From positions 299,437 to 363,436 of the forward strand of contig JAPMXV010000057.1 of NCBI GenBank assembly GCA_026936335.1: 64,000 nt of DNA, written 5' to 3'. The notes beneath the pieces are model-generated. The model saw nothing but the letters and a program-made list of their open reading frames with translations, ran no database searches and was not told the origin of the DNA. A program made the position numbers and the translations under genes. Each line of letters begins with the position of its first letter. Position 1 is the stretch's first letter. Shown here piece after piece: positions 39,601-47,738 of the stretch. Source of the stretch: Mantamonas sphyraenae. Lineage: Eukaryota; CRuMs; Mantamonadidae.

Positions 39601-41805
39601 TGGGGCGTCGATGCTGACCGTGGTAAGGTTTTCGCAGCGAGAGAGGTCGAGGACGGAGAGGCTGGGAAAATCGAGGTAGCCGATGTCCATGAGTGGAGAG
39701 ACAAGGGAGATGCCTGGGCAGGAGGAGAGGTTGAGGCGTTCGAGGAGTGGGCAATTTGTACAGATCCAGCGGACGGAGGCGTCTGTGATCTGTGGGCATG
39801 CCTCGAGGTCGAGGTAGACAATGGAGGGGGAGGACTGAAGGACGCTTTGGAGGCGAGAGTCTGAGAGTGTGGAGCAGTGCGGTGCGCGGAGGGTGGCGAG
39901 GGAGCGGGAGTAGAGCATGTCGATGACATCGTCCTGGAGGGCGGAGTCTGCAAAGAAGCGGGACTGGGAGAGGATGTGGTTTGCAACAAACTCGACGTGG
40001 TAGTCGATTTCCAGTTCGCCGAGGCGGCGGACAGCGCGGTCAAGGATGATACGGTCGTCTGGGCGTTGGTCAAGGTCGATGGAATCGATGGAGGAGACGA
40101 GCTCGTGGACGGCAATGTACTCGTGGCCAGCTTGCTCGAGGGTGACGCGGAGAAAGTCAAAGTTTGTGGCGTGGGCGTCGAGGATCTGGTCGCGGGAGCT
40201 GTTTGGATAGACGGCGGCGACGATGGCGTCAAAGTCGAGGCGAGTGTGAAGGAGGTAGTGCTGGATGTCGGAGTTTTGTGTGATGGGAGCATCGGGGAGG
40301 ATCTTAAAGTCCTGCTCGGCGGACGGGTGGAGCTTGAGGTGTGTTGGGGCAAAGGCTTGGCGCCATTGGATGAGCGGGTTGATGTTTGGGCGGAGGTATT
40401 GGGCGTAGAAGGAGCCGAGGAAGGGCTCGACGTTTTTGAGAACGTCGAGGTGTGTGATCTGTGGGGAGTCGTCGCCGAGGGTTTGGAAGAGGTGCTTGAG
40501 GCGGGTGAGGCGAATGTAGAGATCCTGGATGGAGCCGCGCGGGAGAAGAAGGGAGGCGAGGGTGGACTCTTCGCGGGGCCTGCTGATGCCGAGGAAGGAG
40601 GTGAAGGAGGAGGCGAGGTTGGAGGCGTTGTACATGTTTGTGAGGTGGTCTGGAGTGGCGACGTTGTTGAGGCGCTGGTTGTACATCTGGAGGGCGTCGA
40701 GCCATTGGGAGAGAGGTTTGGCAATGTCCATGTCTTGGACGGCGCGGACGAGGGATGGGTGGATGGGGTGGAGCATGTCTGGGAGGCAGAAGAGCGCGTT
40801 CTTGACCTGCGGGAGGAGCTTGGATCCGCTGCGTGTGAAGGGGGCGACAAAGATGCGATCTGCGTCGACGAGGCAGAGAGAGTAGGGCTGAGGATCGTTT
40901 TCAGAGGCTGGGCTGTGGACAAGGACGAAATCGTCTGTTTTGGCGCTCTCTGGGTGGAGGAGGAGGGTGAGGAGGAACATGTTTGAGAAGGAGAGCGGGT
41001 TGATGGAGGAGGATGAGGTCGGGGAGAGAGGAGGAGGAGAGGAGGAAGAGGAAGAAGAGGAAGAAGAGGAGGAGGGCGAGGCGTCTGTGGCGGGGGGGCT
41101 GAGGTAGGGGTGTTGGGGAGGAAGGGAAAAGAGAAAGTGGGTGAGGTCCGGGCCGTGGATGGCCGGCGTGACGTGGACGGGTACGCGTTCACCGTCGGCG
41201 AGGGAAAGGATCCAGAGGTCGGCCTCGGGGACGAGAGAAGGGGAGGCGTTGGGGAAGAGGAGGTGGGCGAGCGAGTGTGCGGCTTGGTGGAGAGCAGGAA
41301 ACTCGGGCCAGAACTTGAGAAAGAGGGTGAGGTCGTACTGCATAAGGTGGACAGGGACGACCATATGGCGGCCGAGAGTGATACGATAGGGGTCTACGGA
41401 CGGGGAAGGGTTGTCTGAGGAGGATGAAGAGGTCTTGACGGTGTCGAGGAGGGAGGAAAAGGCGTTGCCGACGCCGGTGCCGATGGCGCGGAAGTTGAGC
41501 AGGGAGGAGTCTTGGGCGTCTGCATCGGCGGCAGCCTTGGGTACTTGAGAGCGGGAGACAAAGTGGTAGCCGTCGCTGCGTTGGCGGAGGGCGCCAAAGT
41601 GGACGAGTTGGGCGAGAATGTCTGCGTGGAGGGCGCGCTGGGTGCTGGGTGTGGAGGAGGAGAAGAAGGAGGAGATGGAAGAGGAGGAGGAGGAGGAGGA
41701 GGATTCGATGTCGCCATCGAGGAGAAGGGAGGTGACGAGGAGAGGGGAGGCGGTGTCGTCGGTGGCGAGAGGGAGGAGACGCTTGAGGTTTGCGGAGGAG
41801 TGCAT
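36640..41805 (-). CDS. Multidomain LRR protein with GTPase-like domain and F-box (1721 residues)
   Basis: Single exon from ATG 41805. Domains in order: Ser-rich start; a block (about 150-640) shared with the neighbouring giant LRR gene; AMN1-type LRRs (about 650-800); RI-type LRRs (about 850-990). A Ras/Roc-like fold follows (about 1013-1190) with MLIMGPANTGKYTL, where Tyr replaces the P-loop Ser/Thr, and VFAVANKADVP as the NKxD base-recognition motif. Then an F-box (about 1222-1262, IFSHLSLPDRFKCRRVCSRWKHV), and last more AMN1-type LRRs. F-box plus LRR suggests an SCF ubiquitin-ligase adaptor; the inserted GTPase-like module could make it nucleotide-responsive. That is inference. Its stop is 27 bp from the stop of the convergent paralog. 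Confidence 0.82.
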   Translation of the reverse strand: MHSSANLKRLLPLATDDTASPLLVTSLLLDGDIESSSSSSSSSISSFFSSSTPSTQRALHADILAQLVHFGALRQRSDGYHFVSRSQVPKAAADADAQDSSLLNFRAIGTGVGNAFSSLLDTVKTSSSSSDNPSPSVDPYRITLGRHMVVPVHLMQYDLTLFLKFWPEFPALHQAAHSLAHLLFPNASPSLVPEADLWILSLADGERVPVHVTPAIHGPDLTHFLFSLPPQHPYLSPPATDASPSSSSSSSSSSSSPPPLSPTSSSSINPLSFSNMFLLTLLLHPESAKTDDFVLVHSPASENDPQPYSLCLVDADRIFVAPFTRSGSKLLPQVKNALFCLPDMLHPIHPSLVRAVQDMDIAKPLSQWLDALQMYNQRLNNVATPDHLTNMYNASNLASSFTSFLGISRPREESTLASLLLPRGSIQDLYIRLTRLKHLFQTLGDDSPQITHLDVLKNVEPFLGSFYAQYLRPNINPLIQWRQAFAPTHLKLHPSAEQDFKILPDAPITQNSDIQHYLLHTRLDFDAIVAAVYPNSSRDQILDAHATNFDFLRVTLEQAGHEYIAVHELVSSIDSIDLDQRPDDRIILDRAVRRLGELEIDYHVEFVANHILSQSRFFADSALQDDVIDMLYSRSLATLRAPHCSTLSDSRLQSVLQSSPSIVYLDLEACPQITDASVRWICTNCPLLERLNLSSCPGISLVSPLMDIGYLDFPSLSVLDLSRCENLTTVSIDAPQLSFLDLSNCESLVKPLAFSQNQAMTVDLSNCPQLTSPRLQRFAQMDAQFAVLLLDGCHDVVRHSDIQQHPWISRYDVQAFVRKHARLMHWLSPVAQRHDDHDDQHDDDNDGHSQAPAPFMSAGSLRLGDDAACIIAGMLHDNTHITSLDLSANGLGPQTAQRISAMLKDNTSLRHLFLRNNSFGTEGATALADALSRNATLQRLHLQGNAFDHRSAHILVAALCNNPDTRIEVLDLRSNHLVDSEAMAITDAMRSILPQRIAMYGQIYLTDTVSMVDEMDMNMLIMGPANTGKYTLMAALAQQTFSKGTEFLLVGDTYARAVTWTNGTRYSVAMHLMTTNKRTFKTASSSFADRMPIGTPPPDVVLLLLALDQPSTLHQAASCKTEIDSWSLDSVYVFAVANKADVPTHAFASTQLDDLCRDQHLHGWMYATKEDPRKPAALLRTVTEVHQLQSWRSVAQRQQRFALEQRIDQDRSMIHRTTMQDLDKSTLRRIFSHLSLPDRFKCRRVCSRWKHVLNDANVWKHLDLSVHTHDLSHRMILSLSSVATNVESLRVRGPRIVDGHLEVLLGSEAVSVQHLWMQDCTNLGNSGVLSIAYRYSALRSLHLHNCPLINERSLDDLLQRCNNIDSLEFVNCASMSTKRMAAIIAQHAASLTRLVYCAPDAVDRKRTNSVSSSSSSSSSSSSSSSSEASQSELGLPGFQGLGTNCHQLRQLELAGFTDIQEGDWKVLGEHLTSLTSLKLTNCSGVTADGLKLLANACEPTLTSLQLVQVQSMQQEMIDILPTAFPNLRHLTVALPRGSDNEKLGQGDANISLAHAATHSTLLTSICLIAWPCDYAQDFARFDAPQAIREIHLDAVPEASPQHLETLLLPFTSLSTLRIRRCPWITAAHLLSINAVLPTLVELDLQSSHNLEDLQGLAPSDALQCLNVLDCPLLPTSSIFDTVKHTFPGLRRLCSDSMDTDELVQLQQQHTTLDVDTRRLHG

Positions 41806-41862
41806 GGGGTTGTGGTTGGCGGTGGGTGCGCCAAGGGAATTGAAGTTGTGCGTGAGACAAGA

Positions 41863-42636
41863 ATGAGTCGTGGGGAAGAAGAGAAAGTGGATGTGAGTGA
41901 GTCGGTTGTGGAGGAGGAGGGCGTGGAGAGGTCAACGGAAGGGGCGGAGGGCGGACACACGGAGGACGTGCTGGAACTGGAGATGCCGCCGGCAGACTTT
42001 ATGCGGGACTTTGTGGTGCCAGACTTGGCACCGGCGTCGCCAAAGACAAAGCAGCGGATCCTGAGGCAAGCGAGGCAGCCGTCGCCGCTGTCGTTTGCGT
42101 CGTCGCGAAAGGAGCTGGAGTCACACACGGTGGGGGCGAGCGCGGAGAGCAAGGAGGGGGAGCTGATGGAAGCGTGTAGGAAGAACGATGTGGAACGTGT
42201 GGGGGTGCTGTTGAAGGAGGACGGGGTGGATATGGAGCACAACGACCTGCACGGGATCACGCCGCTGATGGCGGCAGCGGAGGCCGGGGCGGAGGAGGTG
42301 GTGCAGCTGTTGCTGGACATGGATGCAGACACGGAGCATGTGAACGACATGGGAGAGTCTGCGCTGTTTTATGCGGCACGTACGGGGAGGGTGGCGGTGG
42401 CGCGGCAGTTGCTGAAGGCACGAGCGGATGTGAACCACGAGGACCAGGCTGGAGGGACGTCGCTCATGCAAGCGGTGTTGAGGAATGATTTGGAAATGGT
42501 GGAGTTGTTGATTGAGCACTGTGCCAAGGTGAACCACCCGGATCATTCAGGTCGTACAGCGGCGTCTCTGGCGAGCGAGAATGGATTGCGGTTGTTGAGT
42601 GGATTGTTGACGACGTATAATACGTTGTACGCGTGA
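41863..42636 (+). CDS. Ankyrin-repeat protein
   Basis: A 257-residue protein from ATG 41863. The first 100 residues are acidic, then Ser/Arg-rich, without a fold I recognise. Residues about 102-250 hold four ankyrin repeats: GELMEACRKNDVERVGVLLK, GITPLMAAAEAGAEEVVQLL, GESALFYAARTGRVAVARQLL and GGTSLMQAVLRNDLEMVELL, followed by a capping GRTAASLASENG helix pair. It has no catalytic or membrane segment, so it is likely a cytosolic binding protein. The start lies 57 bp from the divergent LRR/F-box gene. Confidence 0.85.
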   Translation: MSRGEEEKVDVSESVVEEEGVERSTEGAEGGHTEDVLELEMPPADFMRDFVVPDLAPASPKTKQRILRQARQPSPLSFASSRKELESHTVGASAESKEGELMEACRKNDVERVGVLLKEDGVDMEHNDLHGITPLMAAAEAGAEEVVQLLLDMDADTEHVNDMGESALFYAARTGRVAVARQLLKARADVNHEDQAGGTSLMQAVLRNDLEMVELLIEHCAKVNHPDHSGRTAASLASENGLRLLSGLLTTYNTLYA

Positions 42637-42658
42637 AAGAGGGTGGGAGGGAGGGGGT

Positions 42659-43303
42659 TCAGAGATTGTAGCGGCCCTTGATCTTTCTGTACTTGGCAAA
42701 CTTGATGATCTCCATGAGTTGGTCGGTGATGTACTGTGGTTTTGTGGTGATGGGTGGTGTGGTGGTGGGTGAGGATGGGTGAGGGGTGTGTGGTGGTGGG
42801 TGGTGTGGTGAGGGGTGTGTGGTGAGGGGTGGTGTGGTGAGGGTGTGTAGGGTGGTGGTGTGTGGTGTGTCTTGGTGTTGGCGAAGATTCTCGAGGACGC
42901 GAGGTGGTGCGGGAAGGCGGGGGCGAGACTGGTCAAGTTAAGGGGCAACGTACTTCTGTCTTTTCGTAGGCGGCATCGAGCTTGGCCTGGTCGGTCTCGT
43001 CAGCCATGGCGAAAAACTGTGGTTTTGCTTTGCGGCGGATGACCTCGACGCCGCCTTCGGGCCAGTCGCGCCCAACAAAGATGAGCTGCGAAGGAGGAGA
43101 GAGGGAGAACAAGAGGGACACAAAGAGAGGTGAGGGTTAGCGAGGAAGGGAGGGTGTGTGCGGGGAAGGGGGGCTTAAAAGGCGGCGACGGAGGAATGGG
43201 TGGCGACGGAGGGATGGGTGGATGGGTTGCGACGTACGTGTTTGTACAAGTGCTTGGCCCTCCTGGAGTTGCGCAGCATGCGTGCCGCGTCGCCAGAGGA
43301 CAT
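42659..43303 (-). CDS. ETFRF1: ETFRF1/LYRM5 LYR-motif protein
   Basis: A small three-exon gene: 43303..43238, 43085..42954 and 42733..42659, all in phase 0, with GTACGT donors and CAG acceptors. It encodes 90 residues, the same length as human LYRM5. It has RRAKHLYKHLIFVGRDWPEG at the first splice (human: KLYKNLLYLGRDYPKG), a FFAM helix corresponding to the LYR-fold second helix, and a KFAKYRKIKGRYNL end (human: RKYRAMKQRY). The family binds the electron-transfer flavoprotein in the mitochondrial matrix and removes its FAD. The match across all three exons confirms the splicing. It converges with the ankyrin gene (22 bp between stops). Confidence 0.88.
42741..42870. repeat. GGTG-rich minisatellite in intron 2 of the LYR gene
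   Basis: Irregular tandem copies of units such as ggtgaggggtgtgt and ggtggtgtg fill most of the 220-bp intron. The sense strand is CA/C-rich (CACCACACCC). Copy number is likely variable between strains. Confidence 0.75.
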
Positions 43304-43371
43304 TGGAGGTGGTTGGGAAGGATTTGGGGAATTTGTTGGCACTGCTGGCGCGTGTGGGGCGACAAGGCCAG

Positions 43372-44139
43372 TCACTCGGTCTTGTCAGCCTTTGCCTTGG
43401 CGGCTGATCGCTCGTTCCACTTGCCGTAGCCCTCCACGGCCTCCATGGCGTACTTGACGCCGTTCCAAAAGTGCAGGCCAATGCACAGAGCAGAAAAGTA
43501 GCGCGGGATGTCGGGGCTCAGCTTGCCTTCGATGTAGTGGGCCCACATTGTGAACAGGCTGATGCTCATGAGGGGCGCGCGCAGGTACCACTGGATTTTG
43601 GCGTTGAGGCGCTTCTCGGTGAGCTTATCCATCAGACCTTGTTTGACAAGGACCAGCATGAGGTAGTCGATGCCTCCAGGCAAGCCTGAGAGGGCAAACG
43701 AACCAAGATTGGTCATTGCACCCGCCCCCTGCTTGTAGGGGATAGCTAGGCCACAAAGGACAAGGACAAAGACGACATGGTGAAAGATCTCGTCGGCGCG
43801 GAGTTTAAAAAAGACCGTGTGATAGATGTGGATGGCGGTGATGGCCGAGATCGGAATGATCGAATGAACGGGACCATTGTAGGCGTTTTGGGGATCCGAG
43901 AACAGTCTGGAGACGTCGCCCCATGAAGTGACGACGACAACGATGTTGGCCAAGAGATGCAAAGCGAAGTAGCGAGCACCGGGCTTCAACAAGGGGCGAA
44001 CCAGGGCAAAGTCGACAAGGAAGAGCAGCCCCAACCCGGCACCAATGAACACAAGGTCCTCGTTGTAGCCGTCGAGAGGGCCTCCGGGGCGAAAGAGAGG
44101 CGAAACGGGAGGCGGGGCAAAGAACGAGAGCAGTTCCAT
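43372..44139 (-). CDS. Multi-pass membrane protein, TLC-like, function unknown
   Basis: A 255-residue protein from ATG 44139. Six or so hydrophobic helices are visible, starting with DLVFIGAGLGLLFLVDFALV. A polar, conserved-looking stretch, LRADEIFHHVVFVLVLCG, sits between helices 3 and 4 and recalls the paired His of TLC-domain proteins, and IHIYHTVFF precedes it. The C-terminus is charged (KWNERSAAKAKADKTE). The His pattern makes a lipid-handling role possible, but the match is weak and no other family is evident to me. It lies head-to-tail with the LYR gene (68 bp) and the next large membrane protein (44 bp). Confidence 0.6.
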   Translation of the reverse strand: MELLSFFAPPPVSPLFRPGGPLDGYNEDLVFIGAGLGLLFLVDFALVRPLLKPGARYFALHLLANIVVVVTSWGDVSRLFSDPQNAYNGPVHSIIPISAITAIHIYHTVFFKLRADEIFHHVVFVLVLCGLAIPYKQGAGAMTNLGSFALSGLPGGIDYLMLVLVKQGLMDKLTEKRLNAKIQWYLRAPLMSISLFTMWAHYIEGKLSPDIPRYFSALCIGLHFWNGVKYAMEAVEGYGKWNERSAAKAKADKTE

Positions 44140-44183
44140 TGTTGGGGGTTTTCGATGCGTCGATGCGCGCGCGCGGCACCTGC

Positions 44184-47100
44184 TCACTGGACAATCACCT
44201 CGACAAACACACCGACGGCGACAGAAAACACGAGACCGACAAGGGCACGTGTAAACGGGCGCGTGAGCTCAAAGCCGAGGAGGTGGAACTTGCGGTCGCA
44301 CTTTTCGATGACGGTGATGAGTTTCTGGAGCATTCGCTCGCAGCTCTCAAAGTTGTTCTTGACAGCGAGGCTGGTGACGTTGTCGAGATTCATCTGGTAG
44401 TTGAGGCGCCACTGGTATTTGGCAAGAGCCTGGATGTGGATGTCGTTGAGGTCGTTGATGTGGATGCCGAGGGTCATGATCTGGGCGACGTAGACGCCGA
44501 CGGTGACGACCTCAAAAATGGCGAGGAGGATGTGTGCGTTGAACTGAACGTTGGGCTGAAAGAGAGAGAGGAAAATGACAAAGAGGCTGATGCCCTCGGC
44601 GAGGAGAACAAAGCCGACAAAGAGCTCCATCCAGCGGAAGCGCCAGAGCTCGGTCCACTGAAAGTAGATGCGCATCTTGCTCCAGGCGACGATGTTTGCG
44701 CGTTGCTTCAGGTCGAGGAAGGGCAACTTCATCTTTTGAGAGCGGCGCTTGCTGTGGAGGGTGGTAAAGGTGTCCATGCGCATGTAGTAGCGCCAAAAGT
44801 TAAAGACGGTGCAGGCGAGGAGGTAAAAGACGAGGTAGCTAAAGACAAAGTTGGGGATGGGCATGACGACGGTGGCGAGGGTGTTGTAGAGGGAGGTTGT
44901 GATGAACATGGGCTTTGCGGTGACGAGGCGAAAGAGGTGAGGGATGAGAACGCGGATGACGGAGACGAGGAGGACGATGGTGAGGGCCTTGTTCCAGTGG
45001 CGATCGGTGCGCAGCTGGTAGGCTTCCTCGACGCGGTTGCGGATGCGGCTCATGATCATGCCGGCAGTCCAGGTGCCGCTGATCTGTTCGGCCTCTTCGG
45101 GCTCGAGCTTGACGTGGACGTCCTGCGGGCGGACGGTGATGGGCAAGGGATAGGCCTCTGTGAGCTGCTTCTTTGTTTTGAGCTCGTCAAACACAGTCTT
45201 GTCGTCGCCGAGGTCGTTGGAAAAGATGTTTGAAAAGATGAGGGCGATGTTGATGGAGATGAAGATGTGGAGGTAGAGGGGCGAGACGATTTCAAAGAAG
45301 CCGATGTTGCGGTCAAACGCGCCGGGCTGCCAGTAGGGAACAAAGGGCATGGCGATGAGGAGGATGTAGGCCGGGGCGATGAGGAGGAGCCAGACGAGGC
45401 CAGTGCCAAAGGTAATGCGCTTGTAGTTAACAAAGGAGGTCCAGCGCGTGGGGAGGAGCCAGACGAGGAAGTAGCTGATGGCTTTGAGCTCGGGAAGGTA
45501 GAGGACAAACCAGATGGTGATTGGGAGGAAGAGCATGGTGAAGAAAAAGGCGAAGAAGTTGTGCCAAAAGGGCCGCAGGAGATCCTTGAGGGTTTCGCTC
45601 TTGAGGTTGCGGAGGGCAAGGTAGGTGTTGCCCTTGCGAAAGACATCCTGTCCGTCGCGGCCGCCCTTGCGCATGGCGCGCTTGTAGTCCTTTGCAGTGA
45701 CGTCGTCGCCATTCTTGAAGGACTCGAGGAGAAGTGCCTCTGCGTCGGTGATGGTCTTTGCCATGGCATGCTTTTGGGCGTCGTGTGGGGTGTTGCGGTG
45801 CGTTTGTGAGTGGCTGAGGTTTGAGACGCGGTCGCGGCTGAGGGTGCGGCGTGTGCCGAGGGTGCTCTGGGCACGTGTCTGGGGCATGGCGTGCATTTCG
45901 GAGTTTTGTCGATTGATGTTTGCCATGGAGCGCCAATGCTGGCCGGCGGCCATGGTGGAGTAGAGGGGCTGGGGTTGGTGGTGTTGCGGGGCGGCCTGCT
46001 GCTGTTGGTCCTGGACTGTAGCCGCCCACTCGGCACGGTCAGCGCGTGTGATGGTGCGTCCGATATTTGGGTGTGCGGGAGGTGGGCCTGTGGCGGGCTG
46101 GCTTGTGCCGGCAGCGGCGACGGCGTGTGTGGCAGCAGCGGCGCGTGCGCGCATGGTGTGGACGAGCTGTGCGAGTTCGTCCATGCCGATGACGACGGAG
46201 GAGTTGTTGTTGACAGAGGCACTGCCCGTGCGTGTGAGTCGAGCGACTTCTTGCTGGAGGAGCTGTTTGTCGATGGGCTGCTGGCTGGCGAAGGATTCGC
46301 GAGCGTTGGCTTGGCGGACGAGGGAGTTGCGTCTGTTCTGCATGGCAGCGAGGGAGCCACGGCCCATGCCACGTGTGGGCAGGGCGGGATCAGAGTGCTG
46401 AGCATGCATGGCGGGCTGGTGTTCGTGCTGTTGCATCTGGGAAAGGAAGGCGTCGTCGACGACGACGTCTGTGTCGGCCTGGGTTGCGTTTGTGACTGCT
46501 GCCTGGTCTTGCAGGCCCTTGGGGATGTGGTTGGCGGGTCGTTTGATCAGAAAGCCGCCGTCCTCGTCGGAGGAGTCGTCCGAGTCTGAGGAGGTGGGTT
46601 GTTGTTCGGCTGCTTCTTGTTGTTGTTGTTGTTGGAGGAGGAGGCCCTTGGGAACGTGGTTTGCCGGGCGGCGTACGAGGAAGCCTCCGTCATCGTCACT
46701 GTCGTCGTCGGAAGAAGAAGAGATGTGGGGAACGGCGGGAGCGGTGGCGTCGAGGGTGGGCTCGCTTGCAAGGGGATCCGAGTCCGGGAGGGGCGGTGGG
46801 GCGTTGGAGACAACGTGTGTGGATGGCTGTTGCTGCTGTTGCTGTTGTTGCTGTTGTTGCTGTAGGAGGAGGCCTTTGGGCACGTGGTTGGCCGGGCGGC
46901 GGACAAGAAAGCCGCCGTCTTCGTCGGATTCTTCGTCGGAGTCTTCGTCGTCGTTGTCCGAGACATCGTTTGCGGAGGACGGGTGGGAAGAAGGAGGCGG
47001 GGAGGCGGCTGGGTCGACGGCGTCGTTGTCAGAGTCGGCGTTGTCAAACTGGGACATGTCGATTTGAAAGTCGTCGACGCGCTGTTGGGAAGTTGCAGGC

Positions 47101-47699
47101 GCATGGGTCGGGGAGTGGTCATGCTGGCGGAGGACAGCGAGATCGACGGCTTCCATGGAAATGGGCTCGTCGTTGTCGTCATCGTCGATCGAGTCGGGCA
47201 TGGGGGAGGTGAGTTGGGTTGTGTGGTGGCGCAGGGCGAGGGGACCGGCACCGGTGGCCGTGTTGGGCGCGTTTGCTCGGTTGGCGGCCGGGTGTGTGCG
47301 CTGCGGGGGCAGGGTGATCTGGAAATCGTCGTCGTCGTCGTCGTCGTCTTCGGTGGACTGTGTGCGGAGTCCGCCTTGTTTACGTCTGCTAAAGGTGCCG
47401 GTAAAGACATTGCGGCGGAAGGAACTGAATCGGCCAGCCTTTTGGGCGTCGTCGTCGTCGGCAGAGGGCTGCGATGAGGGGTTTTTGTTCTTCTTGCGAC
47501 CGCCGAGGACAACAGTACCGTCGTTGAGGGTGACCTCGTTGTCCATGCGGTGCTTGCGGATCTGGGCGTCGTAGAGCTGCTGGGCGTTTTCCGGGTCGTC
47601 ACCCTGGGCCATGGCGGCAGATAAGGCGGCAGCCTCGGCCTTTGTGATGCGCCTGTCGAGTTGCTGCTTCTTGTCGGAGCCGGAGGGAGTGGAGCTCAT
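44184..47699 (-). CDS. Large multi-pass membrane protein with repeated disordered N-terminus
   Basis: An 1171-residue protein from ATG 47699; an in-frame upstream start would run into the divergent transporter and was not used. Residues 1-690 are disordered and acidic. Three copies of GGFLVRRPANHVPKGL (the third GGFLIKRPANHIPKGL) appear between about 260 and 400, each preceded by an Asp/Glu/Ser patch; the first two are followed by poly-Gln. Residues about 640-1171 contain eight to ten hydrophobic helices, beginning FAFFFTMLFLPITIWFVLYL, with aromatic-rich loops (RIYFQWTELWRFRWMELFVG). I recognise no family. Topology suggests a transporter or channel-like core with a long cytosolic regulatory tail. 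Confidence 0.7.
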   Translation of the reverse strand: MSSTPSGSDKKQQLDRRITKAEAAALSAAMAQGDDPENAQQLYDAQIRKHRMDNEVTLNDGTVVLGGRKKNKNPSSQPSADDDDAQKAGRFSSFRRNVFTGTFSRRKQGGLRTQSTEDDDDDDDDFQITLPPQRTHPAANRANAPNTATGAGPLALRHHTTQLTSPMPDSIDDDDNDEPISMEAVDLAVLRQHDHSPTHAPATSQQRVDDFQIDMSQFDNADSDNDAVDPAASPPPSSHPSSANDVSDNDDEDSDEESDEDGGFLVRRPANHVPKGLLLQQQQQQQQQQQQPSTHVVSNAPPPLPDSDPLASEPTLDATAPAVPHISSSSDDDSDDDGGFLVRRPANHVPKGLLLQQQQQQEAAEQQPTSSDSDDSSDEDGGFLIKRPANHIPKGLQDQAAVTNATQADTDVVVDDAFLSQMQQHEHQPAMHAQHSDPALPTRGMGRGSLAAMQNRRNSLVRQANARESFASQQPIDKQLLQQEVARLTRTGSASVNNNSSVVIGMDELAQLVHTMRARAAAATHAVAAAGTSQPATGPPPAHPNIGRTITRADRAEWAATVQDQQQQAAPQHHQPQPLYSTMAAGQHWRSMANINRQNSEMHAMPQTRAQSTLGTRRTLSRDRVSNLSHSQTHRNTPHDAQKHAMAKTITDAEALLLESFKNGDDVTAKDYKRAMRKGGRDGQDVFRKGNTYLALRNLKSETLKDLLRPFWHNFFAFFFTMLFLPITIWFVLYLPELKAISYFLVWLLPTRWTSFVNYKRITFGTGLVWLLLIAPAYILLIAMPFVPYWQPGAFDRNIGFFEIVSPLYLHIFISINIALIFSNIFSNDLGDDKTVFDELKTKKQLTEAYPLPITVRPQDVHVKLEPEEAEQISGTWTAGMIMSRIRNRVEEAYQLRTDRHWNKALTIVLLVSVIRVLIPHLFRLVTAKPMFITTSLYNTLATVVMPIPNFVFSYLVFYLLACTVFNFWRYYMRMDTFTTLHSKRRSQKMKLPFLDLKQRANIVAWSKMRIYFQWTELWRFRWMELFVGFVLLAEGISLFVIFLSLFQPNVQFNAHILLAIFEVVTVGVYVAQIMTLGIHINDLNDIHIQALAKYQWRLNYQMNLDNVTSLAVKNNFESCERMLQKLITVIEKCDRKFHLLGFELTRPFTRALVGLVFSVAVGVFVEVIVQ
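46515..46935 (-). repeat. Three repeats of an acidic-patch/GGFLxRRPANHxPKGL/poly-Q unit
   Basis: Three tandem but diverged copies within the disordered tail of the membrane protein at 44184..47699, the first two followed by CAG/CAA runs. Motif residues Gly-Gly-Phe-Leu, Arg-Pro-Ala-Asn-His and Pro-Lys-Gly-Leu are kept, while the acidic spacers vary in length. Confidence 0.8.
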
Positions 47700-47738
47700 G
47701 GGCCGTTGGGTGCAGAGGCGCGGGCGGAGGCAGGAACG
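47700..47738. promoter_or_regulatory. 39-bp divergent intergenic region
   Basis: All of the space between the start codons of the minus-strand membrane protein and the plus-strand transporter. Both 5' UTRs and any promoter must fit here or overlap the neighbour's coding sequence. No TATA-like element is visible. Confidence 0.4.
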
